Source of the DNA: Sphingomonadales bacterium | GTDB lineage: Bacteria > Pseudomonadota > Alphaproteobacteria > Sphingomonadales > Kordiimonadaceae | Direction of reading: 5' to 3' | Assembly: GCA_011088215.1 (NCBI GenBank) | Contig: JAALKD010000018.1 | Location: forward strand, 1-54,576 | DNA: 54,576 bases | In this document: piece by piece, positions 18,445 through 26,510 of the stretch | Position numbering within the stretch: the stretch's first letter is position 1 | How the letters are laid out: each line of letters opens with the position of its first letter | The notes under the pieces: model-generated | Databases searched by the model: none | What the model saw: only the letters and a program-made list of their open reading frames with translations | What the model was told of the DNA's origin: nothing | Program-made: the position numbers and the translations under genes

Positions 18445-18893
18445 TACTCAACACTTTCCGATAAATCACCCAACTCGCGGGTCGCACCAGTTTTGGCGTA
18501 ACCTTCGCGGACATAAAACCGGTGGGCGCGTTCAAATCGAGTGTCAGACCATAATTCTATCGAGCTTGCGCCGCACGTCCGTGCCCTGCCCTCAATAAGG
18601 CGCAGCATTTTTGCGCCCATGCCGCTTCCGCGCAGGCTGGCATCAAGGTAAATGCGTTTCAGTTGGTAGCGCGCGCCTGACAGCAAAACGCCTGAAACCA
18701 GTCCAACAATCTGGCCGTCTTGTTCCAGCACAAAACCTTCGCCGCCGCTTTGCTCCAACGCGGTCGCATAGGCACGCAGATCGGCGTCAATGCCGTCGGG
18801 TTCCACCACCACGCCAGGATACTCGCTAAAACAGCGCTCAATCAGGCTGATCAAGCCTGTCGCATCCTTGTTTCTAACTGGACGAATTGGCAC
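18423..18893 (-). CDS. GNAT family N-acetyltransferase
   Basis: A 156-aa acetyltransferase. Blocks: RPVRNKDATGLISLIERCF (motif C/D start), VGLVSGVLLSGARYQLKRIYLD, then the acetyl-CoA loop RGSGMGAKMLRLIE, and ERAHRFYVREGYAKTGA. The start is set at GTG 18893 because AAGGAG lies six bases upstream; the longer frame begins with TTG at 18917 and would include that ribosome site. The substrate is unknown. It overlaps the TolB-like gene tail-to-tail. Confidence 0.88.
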   Translation of the reverse strand: MPIRPVRNKDATGLISLIERCFSEYPGVVVEPDGIDADLRAYATALEQSGGEGFVLEQDGQIVGLVSGVLLSGARYQLKRIYLDASLRGSGMGAKMLRLIEGRARTCGASSIELWSDTRFERAHRFYVREGYAKTGATRELGDLSESVEYHFTKTL

Positions 18894-19115
18894 AACGGTC
18901 TCCTTGTGGCGACACAATATACAGCAATATCATAGTACACATTTCCGTGAACACCCACAGCTTATTGGCGGCTCAAGCGCCCGCAAGCCTTTCAATTTCA
19001 ACGGTTACCGCTGTGAAAATGCGGCAAAACAGCGATATTCTATAACAAAAGTTGGTGTTGCAGCCAGCCGCGCGGCGCGCTTAGCTGGAAATGAGAGTTT
19101 ATAACATTGATCCAA

Positions 19116-19127
19116 TCACAATTGTGA
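19116..19127. promoter_or_regulatory. Palindrome TCACAATTGTGA before the second methyltransferase
   Basis: A perfect 12-bp palindrome 16 bp upstream of the ATG at 19144 and just downstream of a -10-like TATAAC at 19100-19105. Its position near the transcription start suits a repressor operator. The rest of the 250-bp gap (18894-19143) shows no gene. Confidence 0.35.
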
Positions 19128-19143
19128 CGACGGGAGACAACCG

Positions 19144-19911
19144 ATGATCCGCCATTTGAAATCCACCACTGCCGCGCTGCTGGCAGGCGCAGCAGTGCTC
19201 AGCCTCAGCTTTACCAGCCTTGCTGACCACCACGCCGCAGGCGAAAAAATGAAGCGGGAACGTCCGGCAGGCGACATCGCCCGCGATGCTGGACGCAAAC
19301 CAGATCAGGTTCTTAATTTCCTAGGGGTAAAGCATGGCATGAAAGTGTGGGACCACGCCTCTTCAACCGGTTACTACACCGCGGTCTTGTCCGACGCCGT
19401 TGGCAGGAGCGGCATGGTTGTTGCGCAAAACCGCACGGCCTCATGGGATCGTCTGAAAGACGCCCTCGGACCGCGCTATGAAAAACTGGGTAATGTGGAC
19501 GCCTTCGCCGGCAATATAACCGACTATGAAGGAGCCGCGGGCGAGTTTGACATGGTCTTCACAGCGTTAATTTATCATCACATGCACTATAGCGCCGCCT
19601 CTGGCGACGGTACACCAGACACATCAAAGACATTTTTCGCCAAAGCGATGGAGATGCTGAAGCCAGGCGGTATGTATGTGATCATCGAGCATCAGGCACC
19701 AAACGGCACCTCGCGCGCCGACAGCGCGGGCTGGCACCGTGCATCGCTTGAAAATGCCATCACCGACCTGACGGACGCAGGGTTTGAATATGTGGGCAGC
19801 TCCGATGTTCTCGCCAACCCGGACGACCCGCAAAATATTCCCTTCCGCGAGCTAACCAGCGGGCGCGACAGCAGCCAGCGCTTTGTCGCCAAGTTCCGCA
19901 AGCCTGAGTAA
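19144..19911 (+). CDS. Secreted class I SAM methyltransferase-like protein
   Basis: A 255-aa protein with a Sec signal peptide (VLSLSFTSLADHHA). The methyltransferase-like core has VLNFLGVKHGMKVWDHAS and STGYYTAVLSDAVG (usual glycine motif altered), EFDMVFTALIYHHMHY, and AMEMLKPGGMYVIIEHQAP. It is a paralog of the lipoprotein at the left edge; exported proteins of this family are common in alphaproteobacteria but their periplasmic role is not known. GGGAGAC precedes the ATG. It is probably monocistronic. Confidence 0.85.
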   Translation: MIRHLKSTTAALLAGAAVLSLSFTSLADHHAAGEKMKRERPAGDIARDAGRKPDQVLNFLGVKHGMKVWDHASSTGYYTAVLSDAVGRSGMVVAQNRTASWDRLKDALGPRYEKLGNVDAFAGNITDYEGAAGEFDMVFTALIYHHMHYSAASGDGTPDTSKTFFAKAMEMLKPGGMYVIIEHQAPNGTSRADSAGWHRASLENAITDLTDAGFEYVGSSDVLANPDDPQNIPFRELTSGRDSSQRFVAKFRKPE

Positions 19912-20043
19912 GGCCGTCTTTTCAGAAGCGCTTAAAACTGCTGATACATCAACTAACCAACCCGGATAGAAGCTCTTGCTTGAGTTTGTGTCCGGGTTTC
20001 TTATTCTTTGCACAGAAGAAACAATAATTGGGCAGGATTGGTC

Positions 20044-20719
20044 ATGCATATTGGTCTTATTGGCGGTATTGGTCCGGCAGCGACAGAATTTTACTATCGG
20101 AACCTTGTAAAGCGCCATGCTGAAGCGGGCACGGTGATGGATCTGACCATTGTCCATGCCGATACCAAAACGCTGATTGGCAATTTCGTCAAGCGTGACT
20201 ACGACGCTCAGGTCGATGATTATATGAAATATGTCGGGCGCCTGCAGGCGACGGGGTCGATGCAATTGCGACCACCTCCATGGCCGGACATTTCTGTATC
20301 GAGCAATTGATTAAGGCTTCGCCGTTGCCGGTGATTAACGCCATTCCCGCGATCAATGAGCATTTCAGCGCCCACGGCATTGGCTGCGTGGGGCTTTTGG
20401 GCACCAACGGTGTGATGAAAAGCAAGCTATACGGCGGTATCACCAGCGCCGAGGTTATTGCACCGCAGGAAGATGTATTCGAGCGCGTCAGCGAGGAATA
20501 TTTCGCCCTTGCCCGATCTGGTAAATGCACCGACGAGCAGCGCGCTTTTTTCTTTGGCATCAGCCGCGAAATGATCAGCCGTGGCGCGGATGCGGTTATG
20601 CTGGCAGGCACCGACCTATGTTTGGCATTCGATGGCTTCGAGCCCGGCTTCCCCTGGTCGACGCCGCGCTTGTGCATGTTGATGCACTTTTTGAGGCATC
20701 CACTACTGATCGCATTTAA
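20044..20719 (+). pseudogene. Aspartate/glutamate racemase family protein, two frameshifts
   Basis: ATG at 20044 with GGCAGGA upstream starts a typical family N-terminus (MHIGLIGGIGPAATEFYYR). The frame breaks in a GGGG run near 20254: codons after RLQATG should read VDAIATTSMAGH in the next frame. It breaks again in a CCCC run near 20652: after DGFEPGFP the continuation VDAALVHVDALFEAS lies in another frame, ending with TAA at 20717-20719. Without the two one-base losses it would be about 225 aa. The usual catalytic cysteines are replaced (TTSMAGH, AGTDLC). A second, in-frame copy of its last 42 codons lies at 21879-22006. Sequencing error in the homopolymers cannot be excluded. Confidence 0.85.
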
Positions 20720-20839
20720 GGAAGCCGCTACAAGCCAAGAGTTTGCATCTCGGCACACCCGACAACGGTTATTTTCCAATCAAGAGCAATGATAGAAAGC
20801 GTTTGCCAGCTCCAACACAGACTAAGCCGGCTCGAGGTA

Positions 20840-21811
20840 TCATTCTACGTTTTTGAAGTTTTGAAATAGAGTCTTCATTTGAAACGGTTCTGACCAGTAC
20901 CGAGAGCGCCAATCAACGTTCAAGGCTTCCAAAATCATGGCTTCTGCGGCACCAATGGGGTAGAAAGCTGAACGCTGCTGCCTCGCAAGGTCAATTGATT
21001 GTAAGCTATTGAAAATTAACAGGTTTGATTCCAACGCTGTCGCTGCGAGAATAGAGGATTCCCGCCCAATGCGGTTCTCGGTCCATCTCGCCACACCCTC
21101 CTGCCACAGCTGCAGTTCGAGATAAGCCCAATCTCTCGATGAGACACTTTTCTCGGTCTTCGCGCGTAGCGTCAGATAATTAAAAACAGCGTCCTGAAAG
21201 CTGGCAGATCCACGTGCTTCTATGGCCACGGCAAGTGCTTGCGCCATGGTTGCGATGTTTCCCGCAGTCTCCACATTGTCATAGGGGAATGAATAATTCA
21301 GCATCCACATACCGGTTTGGTCACCACCATCCAGCCCCAGAGCAGCAGTGCCTGTGTAGTAACCGGGCCAAGAAAATTGAAGCTGATGAAAGTGTTCGTG
21401 AACCAACGTCAAGCTCCATTGATGCGGGGTCCGCGAGGTCGCCGCTGGCGTTCCAACGACAATGGTGGGTACTCCTCCAACCGCCGGGAAACTGGCAAGG
21501 AAAGTTTCGTCAAAAACGCGCGGGCGTTTGTATCTTTCGCATCCCAATTTGCTTGAGAATATGGCCGGCTCGAAATTATCATATCCGCCTTCATGACAAT
21601 AAAGAGTTTCCTGATCTTTGTTGATCAGCAATATGCCGAACGGTGCCTCACTAAGGCCTGGCCAAACGCTGTCCCCATGTTGGAAGATCAACTCTCGGGC
21701 GTCGGAAATAAGGACTTCTTCCATGGTTGATGAATCTTTTTGGATTGCCGAGGACCAAACACTGACCGACATTGTGATCGTCAACGAAAGTGCTAATGCG
21801 GTTTTCCTCAT
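20840..21811 (-). CDS. Putative secreted zinc metallopeptidase (HExxH)
   Basis: A 323-aa protein with a signal peptide (residues 1-21, TITMSVSVWSS). LVHEHFHQLQ at residues 136-145 contains the HExxH zinc motif, and LWQEGVARWTEN about 100 residues later supplies a plausible third ligand Glu (about residue 238), as in gluzincins. I do not recognise a named family. The start at 21811 is preceded by GGAAAAAAC; the upstream frame into the racemase remnant is not needed. It lies between the frameshifted racemase and its duplicated 3' end, transcribed toward the racemase, so it is cargo of that rearrangement. Confidence 0.75.
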   Translation of the reverse strand: MRKTALALSLTITMSVSVWSSAIQKDSSTMEEVLISDARELIFQHGDSVWPGLSEAPFGILLINKDQETLYCHEGGYDNFEPAIFSSKLGCERYKRPRVFDETFLASFPAVGGVPTIVVGTPAATSRTPHQWSLTLVHEHFHQLQFSWPGYYTGTAALGLDGGDQTGMWMLNYSFPYDNVETAGNIATMAQALAVAIEARGSASFQDAVFNYLTLRAKTEKSVSSRDWAYLELQLWQEGVARWTENRIGRESSILAATALESNLLIFNSLQSIDLARQQRSAFYPIGAAEAMILEALNVDWRSRYWSEPFQMKTLFQNFKNVE

Positions 21812-21878
21812 GTTTTTTCCAGCTTCAAATACCCAGATGTCGATCGTGAAATCTACCTCAATCACAGAAACATTTAAA

Positions 21879-22006
21879 GCGGTTATGCTTGCGAACACCC
21901 AACTGTGTTTGGCGTTTTATGGCTTCGAGCCCGGCTTTCCGGTGGTCGACGCCGCCCTTGTGCATGTTGATGCGCTATATGCGGCAAGTGTCTCTGACCC
22001 AGCTTA
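21879..22006 (+). pseudogene. Diverged duplicate of the racemase 3' end (about 128 bp)
   Basis: In the same orientation as the racemase at 20044-20719 it reads AVMLANTQLCLAFYGFEPGF, then PVVDAALVHVDALYAAS, and ends in TAG. The full copy reads AVMLAGTDLCLAFDGFEPGF, then VDAALVHVDALFEAS. Similarity starts abruptly at GCGGTTATGCT (21879) and fades at the stop codon. Unlike the full copy it is not frameshifted where the two overlap, and it shows the residue lost at the second frameshift. It has no start of its own. Confidence 0.88.
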
Positions 22007-22032
22007 GAGAAGCAGTTGCGAGTCGGAAGTTA

Positions 22033-22233
22033 TTACTCTTCATAATTTAACTCATTATATTTCCACGAACCACAGAAATCGGAAATTGTTGTCTCAGGCC
22101 ATACCGCCTTACCGTTCAAATAAGAAGAAGGTGCCGCTCCATGGCAGTTGCCATATGGCATGCCTTTTTCCCTGCTGCCATGCCAATAAATGCAATTGCC
22201 ACAATACTTATCTATATCATCTTCTGAGTTCAT
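22033..22233 (-). CDS. Small cysteine-rich hypothetical protein
   Basis: A 66-aa protein starting at ATG 22233 with GGGGA upstream. It has four spaced cysteines: YCGNCIYW, YGNCHG and DFCGSWKY. The CxxC-x12-C-x22-C pattern suggests a small zinc- or Fe-S-binding fold. It is the last gene of a minus-strand run from the sulfotransferase. The family is not recognised. Confidence 0.6.
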   Translation of the reverse strand: MNSEDDIDKYCGNCIYWHGSREKGMPYGNCHGAAPSSYLNGKAVWPETTISDFCGSWKYNELNYEE

Positions 22234-22263
22234 TCTCAAAGCATCCCCATCGTCCCATGTTGC

Positions 22264-22494
22264 CTACTGCAATCTTGACATAAGCCATTGCTCAATCCAG
22301 CTCAAAAATACCCATAAAAGTGATAAAAACACGGACGCAATTAACGAAAATATTCCAAAAACCAACCACACGCCCCAAAGACTGTCGAAAGACTTGGGCT
22401 CCATAACTAAGATCATTGTAACAAACAGGACAGGCCAAACCACGAAAATCAATCCCGACAGTCTTTTTAAGAATTTTAAAAATCTAGGCTTCAT
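22264..22494 (-). CDS. Small two-helix membrane protein
   Basis: A 76-aa protein with a basic N-terminus (MKPRFLKFLKRLSG) and two hydrophobic helices (LIFVVWPVLFVTMILVM and VWLVFGIFSLIASVFLSLLW). It starts 19 bp after the DUF1737 gene and probably belongs to the same transcript. No strong ribosome site is seen. No family is recognised. Confidence 0.6.
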   Translation of the reverse strand: MKPRFLKFLKRLSGLIFVVWPVLFVTMILVMEPKSFDSLWGVWLVFGIFSLIASVFLSLLWVFLSWIEQWLMSRLQ

Positions 22495-22513
22495 ATTTAC
22501 TTTTTCGTCTCTT

Positions 22514-22703
22514 TTAGTCACCGCTTTCAGGGTCATTTTTGATTGCATCATTCATTACCATCGCTTGAGCAAAAATGTACTTTCCATTAAGGATTTGCAT
22601 CATCACTCCACCCTGAGGCTTCCACCCGAACTGCATGTATTCATTGACTTCGGCCTCAATTGCTCCCGAATCGTTGCCGGTCATTACGACATATTTTTTG
22701 CAT
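22514..22703 (-). pseudogene. DUF1737-like small protein, +1 base in an A-tract after the start codon
   Basis: The DUF1737 body is KYVVMTGNDSGAIEAEVNEY, then MQFGWKPQGGVMMQ and ILNGKYIFAQAMV. ATG at 22703 has GAGGAG four bases upstream, exactly where the gene should begin, but the six-A run at 22694-22699 puts it out of frame by one base; five As would give MQKYVVMTGN. As it stands the body is open only from an upstream frame that starts at 22870. This is either slippage, decay or a sequencing error; the intact product would be about 62 aa. Confidence 0.6.
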
Positions 22704-22870
22704 TTAACTCTCCTCAAATGGGTGTGACTTCCCGCTTCGCAACAAGGCGATATAGTTGTTGATCGTGCGACGCTTCGGGGAGCTTGTGTATTTTTGTGCA
22801 ACGGCATATCGAGGTGCTTGGAAAGATAGAAAGCATATAATGGCGACTGTTCTTGCGCTGTTGTGTTCAT
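22704..22870 (-). pseudogene. Small hypothetical gene with a frameshift, directly before DUF1737
   Basis: ATG at 22870 has GGAGGG nine bases upstream and begins MNTTAQEQSPLYAFYLSKHL DMP. One missing base after DMP would restore the sensible continuation VAQKYTSSPKRRTINNYIAL, LRSGKSHPFEES, ending in TAA at 22704-22706, immediately before the ATG of DUF1737. In the sequence as given the reading frame instead runs through into DUF1737, forming a 118-residue fused open frame. Two opposite indels in adjacent small genes therefore create an artificial fusion. No family is recognised. Confidence 0.5.
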
Positions 22871-22892
22871 GAAGCCCTCCAATAAGTACATC

Positions 22893-23168
22893 CTACTCCG
22901 CTGCCCGAAGCATAACTTGCCGTCGCCTGTACGTAATGCGACCACTTTCGCGGTAGGTGATGGAGATAGCACCAAATGCGAGCGCCAGCGCGCGGCGTTC
23001 GGCGCTGATGTCAAAATGCTCGCGGTGGGTGCCTTCGTATTGCAGCCACTTATGCTCAACGCCAATTTTGGTGGCCATCGCCAGCAATTCCTCGCTGCTG
23101 TCAGCCAGCATATGGTTCATGGCAAGCCCGTGAAACGGGATCATGGCATTGTCCACATACACCGCCAT
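22893..23168 (-). CDS. DUF4031 domain-containing protein
   Basis: A 91-aa protein. DUF4031 signatures are MAVYVDNAMIPFHGLAMNHM, HLADS-like MLADSSEELLAMA, and THREHFDISAERRALALAFG. AAGGCGAT precedes the ATG at 23168. It starts 13 bp after the sulfotransferase stop, so the two are probably one transcript. The C-terminal about 20 residues (RITYRRRQVMLRAAE) look less conserved. Its function is unknown. Confidence 0.85.
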   Translation of the reverse strand: MAVYVDNAMIPFHGLAMNHMLADSSEELLAMATKIGVEHKWLQYEGTHREHFDISAERRALALAFGAISITYRESGRITYRRRQVMLRAAE

Positions 23169-23181
23169 TCAGTGTATCGCC

Positions 23182-24087
23182 TTAATCATGGGCTAATGCC
23201 TTACGCAGCGCAGCATAGTCAGCGAAACCCAGTTGTGGCTCCACCACCTCCGCCCATTTGGCATCAAGCATTTGGGCTGTCTCGTCGCTCAGCGTGTTTT
23301 TGTGGCCGCCAACATTGCCGCTTTTCACCTTGCTGGACCCCGCGCCTTCCGGCAACCGAAGCGCGGCACAGCGTGCCTGCGCCAGCGGATGGTCATCAAA
23401 TTGGCGCTCATGTTCCTTCATGAAGGAGAAATGTGCCTGGTGTGTTGCTATTTCAATGGCACTTTCGTCGTCGCAGCCCATGAAGCCCGCGACCCGCTTA
23501 ACGGCACCCGACAGATCATCTTTCATATCCTCGAATGTCAGCGCGAGCACATCATCGGTTTCTCTTGCTTTCTCTTTGGCATTATACCAACCGATCAGGT
23601 GGTTCCAGTAGCCACGCGGTGCCGGGCGTTCGAGGAAAAAATCCTGAACAAAATCATCAATGGAAACAACGTCCCGCTCCAAAAACCAACCATTCATGAA
23701 ATTATAGAAGGAAACCGCGGTATCCTTGGGGTCACGCACCACCCATATATAGCGCGCACCTTTCGGCACACCCTCGTATTCATAGTGGGTTTTAAATGCG
23801 CGGGGACTAGCTTTCTGTTCGCCGACAATGTCCCAGCCCACATCGTGGGCCAGCTCAATCCACGGCACCACATCACAGATCTCCCCGAAGTCCATGTCGC
23901 CGTTGGTGCGCAGGCCATGCACGATTTGCTGCATCCATGTGGTGCCTGCCTTGGCGTATGTAGAGACAATTATATCGTCAGAACGCGCATTAAAGGCCTC
24001 AGCCCTGGCGAAGCCTTCCGGGCTGATAAAATATTCCATTTTACCCACAAATTCAGCGACACTTGTTGCTCGCCTCAACTCTGTCAC
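23182..24087 (-). CDS. Sulfotransferase (PAPS-dependent, Sulfotransfer_1 family)
   Basis: A 301-aa cytosolic sulfotransferase. The 5'-phosphosulfate loop is STYAKAGTTWMQQIV (residues 42-56), the catalytic His is probably in FKTHYEYEG, the 3'-phosphate binding block is YIWVVRDPKDTAVSFYNF, and the C-terminal GxxGxxK-like element is SGNVGGHKNTLSDE. It transfers sulfate from PAPS to a hydroxyl or amine acceptor; the acceptor is unknown, but a nearby glycosyltransferase hints at glycan or lipid. The start is GTG at 24087 with GAGGGAGAG five bases upstream. It leads the minus-strand run DUF4031, DUF1737 and small genes. Confidence 0.92.
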   Translation of the reverse strand: MTELRRATSVAEFVGKMEYFISPEGFARAEAFNARSDDIIVSTYAKAGTTWMQQIVHGLRTNGDMDFGEICDVVPWIELAHDVGWDIVGEQKASPRAFKTHYEYEGVPKGARYIWVVRDPKDTAVSFYNFMNGWFLERDVVSIDDFVQDFFLERPAPRGYWNHLIGWYNAKEKARETDDVLALTFEDMKDDLSGAVKRVAGFMGCDDESAIEIATHQAHFSFMKEHERQFDDHPLAQARCAALRLPEGAGSSKVKSGNVGGHKNTLSDETAQMLDAKWAEVVEPQLGFADYAALRKALAHD

Positions 24088-24232
24088 ACATGCTCTCCCT
24101 CAACTAAATCAGAGAATAGGCATGCAGCTCTGCCTTTGTCCAGAAAGCCAGAGAAAATCACAGGCTATTCAAAAGAAAGTAAAAATTGTCCGCCCAATGG
24201 AACATCCTGATTCAGTCAATGAACAAAAAGTC

Positions 24233-24379
24233 TTATTCGAACCCGCACTCTTCTTTTCCAAAGGCAAACTGTCCCAAACGCAAGCCATCCGCGCTCATAT
24301 ACATGTAAGTATTTTTACCACCATACTTAATGGTATCAGCCATATCTTCATGTTCACACGCATTTACTTTCAACTGCTT
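24233..24379 (-). pseudogene. Remnant of a small cysteine-containing gene in the sulfotransferase-glycosyltransferase gap
   Basis: The 537-bp gap 24088-24624 has no full gene. On the minus strand one frame reads protein-like from 24379 to a TAA at 24233-24235: KQLKVNACEHEDMADTIKYG, then GKNTYMYMSADGLRLGQF and AFGKEECGFE. Just upstream the same frame has TGA (24380-24382), preceded by VFIEHL, then TAA. ATG at 24343 could start a 36-aa product but has no ribosome site. It looks like the 3' part of a decayed gene. The rest of the gap shows nothing. Confidence 0.35.
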
Positions 24380-24624
24380 TCACAAGTGCTCAATAAATAC
24401 GCTCAAATCAACACAGTTCCATTAGCTGCAACATTTTTGTCCTCGCCGTTCCAGCGCAACTCAGTGCCTTATCGGCAGCTTAATCGAGTATTCCCTGCCA
24501 CAATTGGTCAGTAAAAACGGAGCCACAACAATTCTCTTTACATCTTTGCCTATTTGTTCAAAAAATGGGAATAACAAACTTCCCGTTTGCGCGGACTTCA
24601 TTCTCTCCATTCATGGTACCAAAA

Positions 24625-26301
24625 ATGAACAAAACTTCTCCTGTCTTAGCAATGTTTTTCGAGCCAGATGGTTACGACATGAAAAGCAAAAAATTGATGG
24701 GCCGACAGTCCGCGGGGCACGCTTTTTTGAGGTCTGTTGTCAATGACCTGGATACAGAAACTGAATCACTTTTGGCCTGTACCAATTCGCCGCAAAGCGC
24801 GGCCAATTTTCAACGGATTGTCAACGATATTAAGCCCGGCATAACTACCCACCATTGCAAAAGAAATAATGGTAGCCTTCTAAGAGCAGCTTCAACGTTC
24901 TATCTGCCTGATCCCAACATACCTGCCGCAGCAAAGATGCGCCTGCGTCATGGTTTGGATAGCTACTCTATTTTCGGCGTTACACATACGACCGCTTCTC
25001 ACGGTGTTTCCGAGTTAGTGGCTGACTGTGTAACCGGCCCGGTTATGCCTTGGGACGCCTTAATCTGTACTTCGCGTTCTGTAAAAAACACCATTGAGAA
25101 GATATTTGCGGCAGAAAGTGAATATTTGCAGTGGAAGCTTGGTGCCACCAAAGTACAACAACTCTGTGCAACGCCAGTTATTCCTCTCGGCATTCATTGC
25201 TCTGACCATGAGTATTCCGAGGAGGACAAAGAAACGGGCAGAAAAGCGTTTGGAATTGAAGACAATGAAATTGTTTTTCTTTATCTCGGCAGACTAAATA
25301 CTTATATGAAAGCACATGCTTTTCCAATGTATGCTGGCCTGCAACGAGTAGCGGAACAATCCGGAAAAAAGGTAACACTAATAGAATGTGGATGGTTTGC
25401 TACCCCCCCAATTGAAGAAACAATGTTAGAAGCTCGAGAGAGCATAGCGCCTGATATCAGATACCTTCACATTGACGGCCGAGACCCAGTATTAAAACAT
25501 CAATGCTTGGCCGGATCGGATGTTTTTGTGTCACTTTCCGATAACATCCAAGAAACTTTCGGCCTTACCCCCGCTGAGGCGATGGCGAGCGGCTTACCTA
25601 TTATCATTACTGACTGGGACGGGTACTCCGAGCTGTGCCAAGATGGCGTAGAAGGCTTTAAAATCCCTACGGCAATGCCGAGTAACATGGATAATCTGGC
25701 AGAGATTTATGAGGCTAGCGGAAACTATCAGCGTTATTGTATCGCCGCGAGCTACCAAACGGATGTTTCGATTAAGCAATTTACTGAAAAGGCATTGCTA
25801 CTTGCAAATTCACCTGAACTCAGAAAGGAGCTCGGACAGAACGGTAAAAGGCGGGCAAAGTCAGTATATGACTGGTCAGTTGTTTTCCCTCAATACAAAT
25901 CGCTTTGGAAAGAAATGAGCGAAATCAGGACGCGCGCAAAAACACAAGACGAGCACAGTAGATTAATAAATTCGGCGCCGAGGAATTCGCCTCGCCGACT
26001 GGATCCCGCTACGCTGTTTTCTTCCTACCCTTCCGAGCGCTTCACTAAAGATTCTCGCCTTTACATAAACGATGAACCTGCTCCAATGGCCTTTGAAGCC
26101 CTAACACAACTAAAAATGTCTAAGCTGGTGCCAGAACTAATACCCACACCAAAAACAGCCGAGCTACTTTTACGTCTAGTAAGTGAACAGCCTGGCATGC
26201 AGATCAACCAGCTCCTCCTTCATCTAAATTGTTCCATGTATGAAGCATTCGGAGTGGTAGGCGTACTGCAAAAATTCGGTTACCTCACAACTAAAAATTA
26301 G
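24625..26301 (+). CDS. Family 4/1-type glycosyltransferase with a winged-helix-like C-terminal domain
   Basis: A protein of about 558 aa. The GT-B core carries RKAFGIEDNEIVFLYLGRLN, AGSDVFVSLSDNIQETFGL, then TPAEAMASGLPIIITDWDG (the nucleotide-sugar E-x7-E region of GT4), and RAKSVYDWSVVFPQYKSLW. After residue about 450 comes a linker, then TPKTAELLLRLVSEQPGMQI and NQLLLHLNCSMYEAFGVVGV LQKFGYL, which reads like a winged helix. The start is uncertain: 24625 begins the conserved part, while ATG 24565 and 24613 are in frame; none has a good ribosome site. Base composition is clearly more AT-rich than the flanking genes, suggesting transfer. Donor and acceptor sugars are unknown. Confidence 0.82.
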   Translation: MNKTSPVLAMFFEPDGYDMKSKKLMGRQSAGHAFLRSVVNDLDTETESLLACTNSPQSAANFQRIVNDIKPGITTHHCKRNNGSLLRAASTFYLPDPNIPAAAKMRLRHGLDSYSIFGVTHTTASHGVSELVADCVTGPVMPWDALICTSRSVKNTIEKIFAAESEYLQWKLGATKVQQLCATPVIPLGIHCSDHEYSEEDKETGRKAFGIEDNEIVFLYLGRLNTYMKAHAFPMYAGLQRVAEQSGKKVTLIECGWFATPPIEETMLEARESIAPDIRYLHIDGRDPVLKHQCLAGSDVFVSLSDNIQETFGLTPAEAMASGLPIIITDWDGYSELCQDGVEGFKIPTAMPSNMDNLAEIYEASGNYQRYCIAASYQTDVSIKQFTEKALLLANSPELRKELGQNGKRRAKSVYDWSVVFPQYKSLWKEMSEIRTRAKTQDEHSRLINSAPRNSPRRLDPATLFSSYPSERFTKDSRLYINDEPAPMAFEALTQLKMSKLVPELIPTPKTAELLLRLVSEQPGMQINQLLLHLNCSMYEAFGVVGVLQKFGYLTTKN

Positions 26302-26365
26302 AACCAAAAAAGAACGGTAGTCAACACATGCTGGCGACCTTCCCAAAATACTCATCCTATCTTGG

Positions 26366-26510
26366 TATTAACGAGAAGAAAATTCCACCACCAGATTAGA
26401 TTCCATGATAACCGCGTACGGAACTTTGTGGAGGGTTGGTGCGCGACGTGCGTGGCTTTTAGTTGTCTACAGCAACCTGTTCCGGATGTTCGCACCCCGG
26501 GCATTGGCCC
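26366..26510 (-). pseudogene. Diverged duplicate of the rpsD 3' end (about 145 bp)
   Basis: Same orientation as rpsD (27903-28514) and ending in the same TAA. The last part still encodes YAVIMESNLVVEFSSR against [16 protein letters not shown] in rpsD, and further in EHPEQVAV matches EHPEYVAV. Between these, small indels destroy the frame. Similarity stops abruptly near 26505, where the exported cargo gene ends (stop at 26511). It is too short and broken to make S4. Confidence 0.88.

Noticed and set aside
23233..24210. A 325-codon open frame antisense to the sulfotransferase
   Set aside because: It lies entirely opposite a gene with clear PAPS-binding motifs, and its translation has no family features.
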